Shown: piece after piece, positions 23,305 to 36,000 of the stretch
Layout: each line of letters starts with the position of its first letter
Numbering within the stretch: the stretch's first letter is position 1
Source of the DNA: Athripsodes cinereus
Taxonomy: Eukaryota > Arthropoda > Insecta > Trichoptera > Leptoceridae
Assembly: GCA_947579605.1 (NCBI GenBank)
Contig: OX388318.1
Location: 7,006,001 to 7,070,000, forward strand
Length of the DNA stretch: 64,000 nt
Direction of reading: 5' to 3'
The notes under the pieces: model-generated
The model's input: the letters and a program-made list of their open reading frames with translations, nothing else
Told to the model about the DNA's origin: nothing
Databases searched by the model: none
Translations under genes and position numbers: made by a program

Positions 23305-23692
23305 TTTACATTTAGGCAAATAAAACTGTTAGTCAGAAGAGGGACGATATGTGGGAGACATTGTGATAGTATAGATAGATATTGTTATTCTTATCAATTA
23401 ATTTACATTTAGGCAAATAAAACTGTTAGTCAGAAGAGGGACGATATGTGGGAGACATTGTGATAGTATAGATAGATATTGTTATTCTTATCAATTAATT
23501 TACATTTAGGCAAATAAAACTGTTAGTCAGAAGAGGGACGATATGTGGGAGACATTGTGATAGTATAGATAGATATTGTTATTCTTATCAATTAATTTAC
23601 ATTTAGGCAAATAAAACTGTTAGTCAGAAGAGGGACGATATGTGGGAGACATTGTGATAGTATAGATAGATATTGTTATTCTTATCAATTAA
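23305..23692. repeat. Four-copy 97-bp tandem repeat
   Basis: Units start TTTACATTTAGGCAAATAAA at 23305, 23402, 23499 and 23596, exactly 97 bp apart and essentially identical. Part of the unit (GTTAGTCAGAAGAGGG) is the complement of the end of the dispersed repeat at 14240-14435. The array ends 16 bp before the first recognised ABCA exon. Confidence 0.93.
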
Positions 23693-23708
23693 TTGTTACG
23701 TTTTTTAG

Positions 23709-24009
23709 CTACGAGTAGGCATTTTACCAGCTCTCCTTTGGAAACACGGAGTTGTCAGATACAGAAGATGGATCCTTACTCTAGTGGAAATATTAGTGCC
23801 CCTGCTCCCTCTCATAGGCTACCTGTACTTCTATCACAAGACTGTGGATGATGGAAACAAAGGGTCGTCTGTGACTACCCAACATGCAGAACATTTGCCT
23901 ATGGATTATCTTTTGACTGAAAGTGCACCCCAAGCTATATTTTATACACCCAGCACACTCTTCACCAGGGATCTTATGACCAAAACAGCTAGGAAAATGG
24001 AAATTCGTG
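23709..24009 (+). CDS. ABCA exon 1 of model: first membrane helix
   Basis: Acceptor TTTTTTAG at 23701-23708; donor GTAAAG at 24010. It encodes the pre-helix [13 protein letters not shown], the first transmembrane helix (about residues 24-42) and the start of the extracellular loop. The LLWK-basic-helix arrangement is diagnostic of ABCA N-termini. An in-frame TAG lies directly upstream, so a further 5' exon must supply the Met. Ends in phase 1. Confidence 0.85.
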
Positions 24010-27000
24010 GTAAAGCATTTTATATATTTGAAAATACTTTAAACTTTTCGAGAGTAGGTCTTCCACTCTTTTCTTTATTGAGTGTCCTGTAATCCATCCT
24101 GATTGTCTTTGTTTTTGAATTTTTATTGGCCTTTGTATGCTAATTACATGCAGTTAGTTCGCTAGCTATCCTAGTTGTAGAAAATACCACAATAAAATGT
24201 CTAATTATATAACTATAAGTGATCGAGTATTGCTTACATTTCCACTTCACTCATATCGCTATTCTGTCAACAATCCACCACTCTGTACTTCACCCAACTT
24301 TTAGCCTTACCTGACCCGATCTTCACACCATAGAAATAGAACATATGTGTAGATACTTTTAAGTTGTTACATTAGGTTGTGCATGCATCTAAAACGTTTT
24401 AACTCGTTAAGTTAATTAATATAGCGGAATTATGTGAACCAAGTTCAATTTTTTGTTTTATTTATACAAATATACAGTCGATTCCGCTTAATTTTTGGTT
24501 TTGGCAACTAAGGCCATTAACCAGTAATACACACGTAAAATTAAACAATGCATATTTTTTTCAATAATTTTATTTTATAAACTCCTGGAAACTGTAAATT
24601 ACGTACATAGGTATAATTATGTATTATAAATTATCATATATATTACAAATATGTAATATGTATAAACTTTCAAGGAAAAAAATCCTATTTAAAATAATAA
24701 ATGGGTAGGTACCTACATACAATTTAATTCCACGCATCATATCAAATTCTTTGTACTTATATTTTCTTGAGAATATGTGTAACATAATATGTGCTGTGAT
24801 CTTAAATTTACTTTCCCAATTAAACATATAAATTTACTATTGGTTTCTTGGTTTGGTTTCTGTTCTTTGAGATTTGTCCCAAATAAGCGGCTGTCCCAAT
24901 TAAACATATAATTTTACTATTGGTTTCTGGTCTTTGAGATTTGTCCCAATTAAGCAGTGTCCCAATTAAGCAGAATCGACTGTACATAATTCTGTTTGTA
25001 TTATAAATTATGTTTGCGTCCCTTGTTAATATGATTGAATTCATTTTAGATGTTGTGGCATATCCTACGGAACATGAACTTCTACTCAACAGAGGCAAAC
25101 AGCTACAAAACAATCACCATCTGATGGCTGTTATATTTCAGGTAACTTTTAATTGTAATTGCAGCGGATATAGTGGAAATGCGACCATTGAGATGAATAG
25201 TTGAAAAAACATTTCAAGATAGAAAACGTTTTGAGAAAAGTGTTGTGGGTAGAACAAATGTAAATGAGTTGCCGAAAGGGTGACGAAGAAAGTGTATTTG
25301 GAAAAAGGGGTGAAAGAAAGTGCGAACGTCCGTGAACTACGTGGCTCGCTCACAATCCTCAAGGATGGCTGTGTATTGAGTAGGAGTTGAAAGATTGATA
25401 AAGAGAAATATATTATGTAAAACAGCATCTACTGTTATTATTTTTCTTAATTTCTAGTTTTTTATTATTACTTATCATTGAGTGTTACATTGTTCATTGT
25501 TTATTTATTTGATCCTATTTTATTTATGTATGTTAATATAGGTAGGTATATTATATTTTATTCATTATGTTAAACTATTTTTCTTTTGATCTATTCATTT
25601 TTTATTTATTTACTAATTTATTATTATTATAGATTTCTTAGGTAGGTATAAAATTATTTTTATTTGTTTTTTTTATGTTAGGGTTGACTGGAAGACGTTG
25701 CTCAGCAACAAGTCCGCCCTTTGGTCCAGTTTTTTTTTAATTATCATGTTGTGTATTTTTCGTGTATTTATTTTGAATTTGGCCTGTAAATATTTATTTA
25801 TTTAAATAAATTTAACAAAAACTGTTGCTCTTAAATAAAATTAACTTTATTGTAAAATTTTATAATTCAGTTAGCTAAACAGAAGCACTCAACTAATTCA
25901 GATTATTTAGTATGAAAATAAACAGTGTTGTATTACTAAAAGTACTTTCATTTTGTTTTCTTGTATCTATATTGAATGCAAAACAATAAATTATGATGTA
26001 TGATGCATTAAGTCATAAAAAATATAGTTAAAAAAAACTATTATAATAATGCACCATTTGAAACTTAATAAATAAAACAGTAATTTGATACATGAATAAC
26101 TTTTGCTGAAGCAATTACCATTATCACGAAGATCTAGCAGTATTGTTTTCGTGTATTGGTTATTAGTGTAAAATGTGCTTTTTTTATTACTGGCAATCCA
26201 CCCGTAACGAGTGATTTGTGAAAATGTGCATTGTTTGAATTTTACTACAGTTGCGAAATATTTAATTTGTTCACTGTTCTTTACAATATTCTTATTTTTT
26301 TTTTGTTAGAATGTACAGAGAAGGATGAAATAAATTGATTTATTTTGATTTCAGAACATCACAGGAGATGAAATTCCAGAAAGATTGTTATACACCATAA
26401 GATGTTCCACCATGTTTAACACAGACAGAGTTATTCCTCGTCTGCAGGTGGCTGGCGCCCATGAGCAATACGGCCGGATATATTATGCCTTTGTGGCTCT
26501 AAAAGCTTTCATTGACTCCACTTTTATAAATATTAAGGCTGGCCAGAAGTTGGACATAGTTGTTAGTATTGATATTGAATTTTGTGTTATTTATGTTGTT
26601 TTAAATAATTGATAATATTGGCTACTAACCTAAGCTGCAAAACGCAGTTTCATAATATGTTTATGAAAGATATTAGCACCCGTACTTAGAAAACACAGTA
26701 TAAATGAGATGGAGATGGTTGGTAGCCTAGTGTTGGTAGTTTTGTGTTTTCAATCAAGGGATTCTGGGTTCTAATCCTCCTGCCGCCCAAATTTATCTTT
26801 ACGACACAAGCACACAGACAAAATAAAAGGCAAAATTAAAAAATTGTGAAGGCATAAATTTTAATTATGTATAATGTCTTATTTTTAACGATATAGAGGG
26901 GACAACCTGAATCCTCATTACATACAGTTAGTCCACTGGTTCCACACTCCCACAAATAGTGATTTGTTGGAGATGCTATAATTGCATAAATAAATAAATG

Positions 27001-30000
27001 AATTTGTCACAAAATACCCTAATAATAAAATTTTAAAGTGTATACAATGTATTGTTTCTTTTTTAGGATAGGATTAGTGTCCAGTCATTTCCCTATCCAG
27101 CGTTTGATGCAGATAAACTGTGGTGGATAAAGTTTGTTATCGTCATTCCTACTATGATACAACTGGGGATGATGGTGCCCCTGCTTATAACAATAGCGAG
27201 AGTACTCTCTGATAAAGCTTCAGGCATTAAGGTAAAACATTCAAACATATGTATCTGTTTGTGTATTGTCTGTACTATGGGTTGACAAACTGTGGCTCTC
27301 GAGCCACATCCTGCTCTTTGGCTTCCTCCCTAAATGTGTTTCAGCTTGTTTTTTTTTCTTGATCTCCAGACCTGATTAAAATTGGATGAACAGATAAAAT
27401 GGGGAATATGGATTATGACAATTATGCATGTCTTATTTCAAGGTTATGTTTTATGATCCTTCGATTATCTCATGTGGTGTTCTCACTGTGGCGAATATTG
27501 CCAGGCACCAAAATATTGCCAGCCATTTGAACTGTGTGAACAAAATGACAGCTAGTCTGAAACGATAAAAAACCAGTAGAAACGATATTGTCTCGAGTTG
27601 ACCACCTTCCAACTTTTCGGCCGAATGAACGATTCGCGCATGCGCAGATGTGCGCGGCGTTCGTATCTATGGTGAAGACTTTATAACCTATAAATTTTAC
27701 AATGTTTCCCGCTTCGTGACAGCTGTTATCTTTGTTGTTGGTTTGTGGCGTTTGTTTCCGTAATTAAAAGGCGCCTTATAACCTCTACTATAACATTTTC
27801 GACTAAAAATAAACACTTCGCGATCTCCATCTCGACGCCATTTTGAAAACAGTGTCAAAATCAAAGCGCATCTGACAGATCGTTTCTATATTGGTGGATT
27901 GTGTGAACAGGTGTGACGATCAATGGATGTCCGGCGAATTTTGTTTTTTCGCCTGGCGATATATTTTGAAATTCGCCTGGCGATATTCGCCAAATGTGAA
28001 CACCCCATCAAGGATAATGGTAAAAAGACGGCTTACATTTTGTTTCTAAAGCTTGTGATTTCTTCTGTCGCTGTCACAGCACCCACAATGCTGAATGAAA
28101 GTGTGTGGTTAGGTGCCTGCTGGGCTCTGTTGGAATAGATTGAACTCAGTTTATACCGAATAGAGTTCAAACTGAACTTCTTAGACTTAAACAATATCCG
28201 GAATCTATTTCAGTTACTTTGATAAGAATTGAACGGGATCATTTTGACATTGTCATCCTAAAAAAGAAGCATGAAAATGGAAAACTTGCAATATTTTATT
28301 AAATAATTTAAAAAGAATTTATAACAGTGTTATTAATTCTTTTTAAATCATTTAATATGAATTTTCACTTTGTAAGCAAAAACACCCTTTAACAATTATT
28401 TTATTTATTTTTTATTTACACATGTTCACGGCCAGAGCCTTTTACATGTAAAACCTTTGTATACTTACAATACATGTATACATGGGTACGATCACTTAAA
28501 AAATAAGACACAAACAATTAGATTAACAGAAAACGAGAGTTTAACAAACAGTGTAACATTAAACTATATTTTATTGTCTGTTTTGCAGGAGCTGGTAAAG
28601 ATAATAGGTGTCCGCATGGAAACTTTATGGTTATCCCACTTCATTAACTGTTGGGTGGCCCTGGTGCCTATCTCTGTGATGCTGTTAGTACTTCTAGTTG
28701 CTATTCCTGTGGGACAGTCCAACGTAGCTCTTGTACCTATCTCCAGTCCACTTATCATCTTTATATCCCTGTTGCTGTATGCCAATCACTGTATCCTGTT
28801 TGCATTTGCAGTCACTACCGTGTTTTCAAAAGGTAAACATTTTTTGAAGATAAAACCGTTTTTTTTAAACCTTACTTAATACACTCAAATATGCTTACAG
28901 TAAACAATTGAAAACTGAAATATTATGCACTTTTTAATGTGTGCATATGCTAAAAATCTTTATAAAAGATAAATTGTCATAAAAGGTATTACTGTTTTTT
29001 TAAGATGAACCTGGGTTTGATGTAAACAAAAACCCTAATAATCAAAAAAATATGTACATATATAGTTCGTCGGTAGCCTGGAGGTAGTCAGTAGCCTGGA
29101 GGAGGAACAAGGGGTCCATGGTTCGATCCCAGGTGCCGGCAAACTCCCCTTTCACGACACAAGCTTTTAGCTTACTGTGAAAGGTGTATAAGGTTGTATT
29201 TGGGTTTATCACAAAAAACCCAGATACAACTTACTTTAGAAAAAAAAAATATAATGTAAAATGAAATAGTAAGTTGAAAAAATACTATTACACCATCACG
29301 GCATATCTCACATGTTGGGTAACCAGCAAAGCAGCTGCATGTAATAAATTTGCAAGCTGTCCTTTAACGTGTCAACAAAAAATAAGGACATTCAGGATGT
29401 GTGGAAAACCTCAACGCTGAATTTAAAATGTAAAATGTCTTTATTTTTTGAATACCTGCTTTTTACAGGACACTCGAAAACTTACGGAAAAGAGTGGGGG
29501 GCCAATTCTTTGCCGGGTGCTCCATGGAACAAGGTTTTGGATATAATTATGAATTGTTTGATACATATAATTGTTATTCATACATTTTATAATAAATGAA
29601 GCATTGTATTTGAAGAAGTCATAAGTTTGAGTAATAGACACATTTATTTAAGAAAAGATTCATATATGAAACATCTACAAATAATGTACAGTTTTTAAGG
29701 ATATCATTAATGGCCGGTTTCAATAATCTATCTATCCGCTACTGTCGATTGAAATCTATTGTGTTCTATATTTTAATGGCCGGTTTCAATAATCTATCTA
29801 TCCGCTACTGTCGATTGAAATCTATTGTGTTCTTAATTTTAAATCATAGATTTCAATCGACAGTCACGGATAGATAGGTTATTGAAACCGGCCATAAATC
29901 ATACATTTCAATCGATAGTCACGGATAGATAGGTTATTGAAACCGGCCATTAGACTCACACAAAACAATGTGTAAAATGACACATAAAATGGATTGGTAT

Positions 30001-33000
30001 AATTTTAATTAAGGCGACGCCACATGAAATATGACCAGTTTTAAACAAAATTAATGTTTTGGGTCATTAACTGAAGTGAATTTTTTTTTAGTCTGTGGTT
30101 TTTTTTTTAGGTTTGGTGGGATGTATCAATGGTTCAATGGTGTGGATTTTATCCCTTGTCATAGCAACCAATTGCATGTCTCGAGAAGTCTCCGTATTGA
30201 TCGCTTTACTATTCACCTTCATTCCCAACTATCCTCTCTTCGCTATGTTTTTCTCTGCGGGATTGTATGAAGTCAGAGGCCTTGGACTGCACTGGTCCAA
30301 TTTGTTCTCAACAACACCAGAGTATCCATTAAGTTGCGGAGTGATTTGGTTTATTTTATTTTTTCAACAAACTCTGCTTGTTGCGTTTATTTGGTATATG
30401 GACCAAATAAACCCCGGGCCTTATGGAGTGGCAAAACCTTATTCTTTTCCTGTAAAGGTTAGTGAAATTTATTGTAAAGATAAATTTGGTTTATTATAAA
30501 TAAAAATACACTTAAATCAATAGACAAATACATCATAATAGACCCAATTTAGTATTACATGATAAACGCAATAAAATAACGTACCTAATAGACATCGCTG
30601 TCCCAAATACACATAATATACAAACAACCGTCGCAGAAAAAATACGTAAATATACAGAACTAGCAGGAGAAATAAAAAATATTTGGCATTCTAGGTCCGT
30701 TTATATAATACCTTTAGTCATGTCAGCTACAGGGGTAAATAATTTACAAAAATTAGATATATCGGTTAATTTGTACATTAAAATTCAAAAATCTATTATA
30801 ATAAACACTTGTAAAATTGTAAAAAAGTTTTTGAACACAGATATTTCAGGCATAATGCTGGTATTTTGAACCCGCGTTCTGAGCCTAATCCTTTGATATC
30901 CTGTATATCTGGATAGGTGAATTTTTCCCGGCATTAGACTGTTAAGTTTTTGTGTGACCATGACTGATCATATGGAGACTTATCTGGTTGTATAATGCTG
31001 AGAAGTGTGGATGGCGATTCTGCCGCCGCGTAAAATAAAAAAACGTACAATAGTTGAGATAATATATCACCAATATGGCTACAACTAAGTTGCAGTAGTC
31101 TCACTAGGTTGCCCTGTATCGAGGCGTGCTGGGTATAAAAAAATATTACATAATTAACAACATATCTTCAATATATTGATCCTTTGTTAATTATATTATT
31201 TGATCAAAAATCACAATGAAGAACTTAATAAATCAACCAATTAATTAAAAATGAAAACATATCAATATATTATATATTTAGGTAGTCAATAGTAACTGCT
31301 TATCCACATCACCTTCACTATACAAACTGTTGAATGGTGTGAGGGTGTTTGTGGTGTATTTGAGTTTATTAAAAAAGAAAATGAATCCAACTAAAAAAAT
31401 ACCAAACAAGCTTCATTTTGTTCATCTAAAATCATCAACTGGTTTGAGTGATTAATATGAATTACTTCTAATTTGCTAAATAGGATCATAAAAAAAAAAA
31501 AAAAAATTTTCTCTCTAATTTTCAGCGAATTCTTAAAAGGGTATCACCGAACCCTCCGATTGATCTATCTAGTGAATTGGATGATCCGGATAACGATTGT
31601 CACCTGGAGCCACCTCCACAAGATGCAGAAGTGGGCATTGTTATAAGCAATGTTTGGAAGGTGTACGACGGCAGGAAGGAAGGGAAGAAAGCTGCCCTAA
31701 AAGGTATCACTATGAACCTATACACGGGTGGAATCACAGTCCTCTTGGGACACAATGGAGCAGGAAAGACAACATTGATGTCAATAATAACAGGTAAAGA
31801 AGCGATATTAGATTTTTATGTCCATTGGATATATTTTCAGTTATACTTGTAATAATCAAAGAGTTTTATCTTCTTTGATTGTTAGACTATATAACAACCT
31901 TCCAGTCCACCTCAAATCAACAATTTAACATGTCTTCAATAACATATTGTACTAACTCAATAACTTACTAATAACATTATACTAACATAAAATTGTCTTG
32001 TCTAACCCTGACTTTGTTCTTGCGAAATGACTTTGTTCTAATATGCAGATACAATACATATTATGAAGACTTAATATGACGTGCATACTTAAATATAAGT
32101 TAAAATTATTGTTAGCTATATTTTAAAATTAATTGTGGTGCATGACGTTGGATGCTAGCTGACCTTTGAAATATTTACCTTTTTGTCTATATGTACATTT
32201 ATAATTATGCATTTATTGTCTGTTTTGTGCTTATACTGTGAAATAAAGTAAAAAATAATGATAGCATCTTCTGCGAGTATTAGTGAGTAACATAAAAATA
32301 TTTTTGTCTCTTTTCAGGTCTTACTAATGCCACTGCAGGATATGTGGAGTTGAAAGGAGATGGAGGCATTGGCCTCTGTCCGCAGCACAATCTCACATTC
32401 CCTGACTTGACACTGCATCAACATCTTCTGTTATTTGGCTTGGTAAAGTAAAACAATTAATTTGTAAAACTCTGTTAGCAGTCGTAAAAAATGTTTTTTT
32501 ATTTTTATTTTATTTTATTTTATAGAGACACTCACAGAAAACTGACAAAACCATACATAAATCACAAACATACAATAAGATCTGGTCAGTTCCCCAATTA
32601 AGAGTGTCTACAGCATGCACAATCAGAGAATTTAATTAAAGCATGATTCAATATAATGCCATGATAATGCAACAATAATCATAGAGCAACAACATAATTA
32701 TACTCGAGTAATTAACCCAAATCGAGCAACTAATGAATCACACACCCAGCACGACAACAAGCCACTGGCAAAGGACGAAATGTCTTTACAATGGTTTGGC
32801 TGAGTGCTGTGATTAATATTTAATGAAACCAAATGTATGGCTGAGACTATTTAAAATGAAAAAAACAATATTGATTACTAATATATAACAAATTGTATTT
32901 TGTTTGATTAAATAAAATGTCATATCAATACATGACTAATGAAAATTATGGAATTAAAAGAAATATTGAACCTTTGATTGATAAACAAGGATTAAATTAA

Positions 33001-36000
33001 GCAAACTTAATTATTATTAATTTTAAGAATGAATTATATTTCACACTTTTTAATTATTGTGTTTTTAAGTTTATTGTTTATTTTACAGTTAAAAGGTCTG
33101 ACAATAGAAGAGTCAGATAGAGAAGCTAAGAGTTCAGCAGAGTCCTTACAGTTGACTGAAAAGCTCAACTGGCTCTGTGGTAACTTATCTGGAGGACAAA
33201 GGAGAAGGGCTCAATTGGGATTGGCTCTCATGGGACATCCCCACACTCTCATTTTAGATGAACCAACTACAGGACTAGATCCAGTGTCTAGGAGACAGCT
33301 ATGGGACATACTTCTAGATATGAGGAGCAAGCACACAATTCTAATAACAAGTCATTCTATGGAAGAAGCTGATGTGCTGGCTGATACAGTAGCTATTATA
33401 GATCATGGAAGATTAAAGTGTCTTGGAACGCCTATATTTCTGAAAAAGACGTTTAGTGAGTATTGATGTGAGGAAGCGTGGGCGTCCGAGATTCACGTGG
33501 CTTGATCACGGGATTAAATTCTCAAGGATGACCATGTTTTTTTTTGTTTGAGAGGAAACGTGTGTGCATGAAAAACTATATGAATGTGGAGGAAGGATGG
33601 AAGTGTGTAAAGATAGATTTGTTTGACGTTCTGTTCTCTCTGTCTACCCCACTTGGGAAACGATATGAGGGTATATTAGTTATTGAAAAGAAAAGGAAGG
33701 TCATTGGTGTGAGGAAACGCGGGCATCAGTTAAATTAATCAATGTTACTAAATAATATTTGAATACAGCGTTTTATACTAATAATAATCTGGGTAAACTT
33801 GTCTTCAACAATAAGGATCGGAACAATAGTAGTAATAGTATTATCAGTGTTGTTTATTGTATTGATTGTAATTATTGCGATGCTGAATACATTGGACAGA
33901 TCAGTCGTTAAATAGACACCCGCATAAAAGAGCATTCCAGAACAAAAAATATAAAAAGGCTTATGTTATGAAAATTATTTAGGTACCGGCTATACAGTAA
34001 GGTACTCACACACGGTGGAGAAAATATTGAGAAAAAAATAGAACAAGTAGTAAAGTCTAGTGGTGCTGAAGTAGAAGTACAGTAGAAGTCCAATAATCCG
34101 GCACGTTCAGGACCGGCTCGGTGACGGATTATCGAAAATTCCGGTCTGTCGGGCAGTAATTATAAGAACAATTAGGTTAATAATTAAACTACAAATACAG
34201 TGTGCAAATACATACAACAAAGTTTATTTTACATTTCATATAATGTATGTACACGTACTGTAAAACACATTTCACTTAGATTTGAAAAAGTCATGAACGG
34301 CTTTTTGTTTTCTTGACTTTTGCCGTTTAGTATAAAATTTATTTCTAATGATATGGAAATCAATAATTTCTGAAGCACTGTACCTAGTACTAGCCTCAGC
34401 AAAAGAGATGAACTTATTTAGTGATTCTGCAGCTTCTGCCCAGCTGATTTTTTCCTTTTCTTTCGTTTCGGCATCTGAGTCACTTTCTTCAAGGTTTTGA
34501 GTAGGCTGAGGGTTTACTACAATGTTAACAACAATACCGAGTGCTTCAGGATGATCCCGAACTATCCCGAAAACTTCCGAATAGCTCTCGAGCGTTTTTA
34601 TTTGCTTTAAAGACACACTTTTGGAAAAAAACAAATTTTTTAGAATTTTCCGGAGCAATGCCGGATTATCAGGCATTCCGGACTGTTGGATGCCGGACTA
34701 ATGGACTTCTACTGTACTGCCTAGGGAAGGTACTATGCTCAGTTATAGACTTCTGTCCCATCACACACATGTGCTACCTGCTTTGTTTGTTTTACAGTTC
34801 TGACAATAGAAGAGTCAGATGGAGAAGCTAAGAGTTCAGCAGAGTCCTTACAGTTGACTGAAAAGCTCAACTGGCTCTGTGGTAACTTATCTGGAGGGCA
34901 AAGGAGAAGGGCTCAATTGGGATTGGCTCTCATGTGACATCCCCACACTCTCATTTTAGATGAACCAACTACAGGACTAGATCCAGTGTCTAGGAGACAG
35001 CTATGGGACATACTTCTAGATATGAAGAGCAAGCACACAATTCTAATAACAAGTCATTCTATGGAAGAAGCTGATGTGCTGGCTGATATAGTAGCTATTA
35101 TAGATCATGGAAGATTAAAGTGTCTTGGAACACCTATATTCCTTAAAAAGACGTTTAGTGAGTATTGATGTGAGGAAGCGTGGACGTCCGAAAACCACGT
35201 GGCTTGATCACGGGATTAAATTTTCAAGGATGCCCGTGTTTTGAGTGAGAGGAACCGACGTGCGTGCATGAAAAACTGTATGAATGTGGAGGAAGCAGTG
35301 AAAATGTGTAAAGATAGATTTGTTTGACGTTCTGTTCTCTCTGTCTACCCCACTTGGGAAACCGTATGAGGGTATAGTATAGTAGTAATTGAAAAGAAAA
35401 GGAAGGTCATTGGTGTGAGGAAGTGCGGGCATCAGAGAACTGCGTGGCTTGATCACGTGGGTTAGATTCTCAAGGATGCCCGTGTTTTGAGTGGGATAAA
35501 CCGACGTGCGTGCATGAAAAACTATGTGGAGGAAGCAGTGAAAGTGTGTAAAGATAGATTTGTTTGACGTTCTGTTCTCTCTGTCTATCCCATTTGGGAA
35601 ACGGTATGAGGGTATAGTATAGTAGTTATTGAAAAGAAAAGGAAGGTCATTGGTGTGAGGAAGCGCGGGCATCAGAGAACTGTGTGGCTAGATCACGTTA
35701 GATTCTCAAGGATGACCGTGTTTTGAGTGAGAGGAACCGACGTGCGTGCATGAAAAACTGTATGAATGTGGAGGAAGCAGCGAAAGTGTGTAAAGATAGA
35801 TTTGTTTGACATTCTGTTCTCTCTGTCTACCCTACTTGGGAAACGGTATGAGGGTATAGTATAGTAGTTATTGAAAAGAAAAGGAAGGTCATTGGTGTGA
35901 GGAAGCGTGGGCATCAGAGAACTGCGTGGCTAGATCACGTGGGTTAGATTCTCAAGGATGCCCGTGTTTTGAGTGAGAGGACCGACGTGCGTGCATGAAA

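Noticed and set aside
28564..28785. Reverse-strand open frame over ABCA exon 5
   Set aside because: It is the shadow of a well-supported exon.
34797..35162. Second copy of the NBD1 signature exon as a mutually exclusive alternative exon
   Set aside because: It has a 7-bp deletion at its start and an in-frame TGA at 34935, so it cannot replace exon 9.
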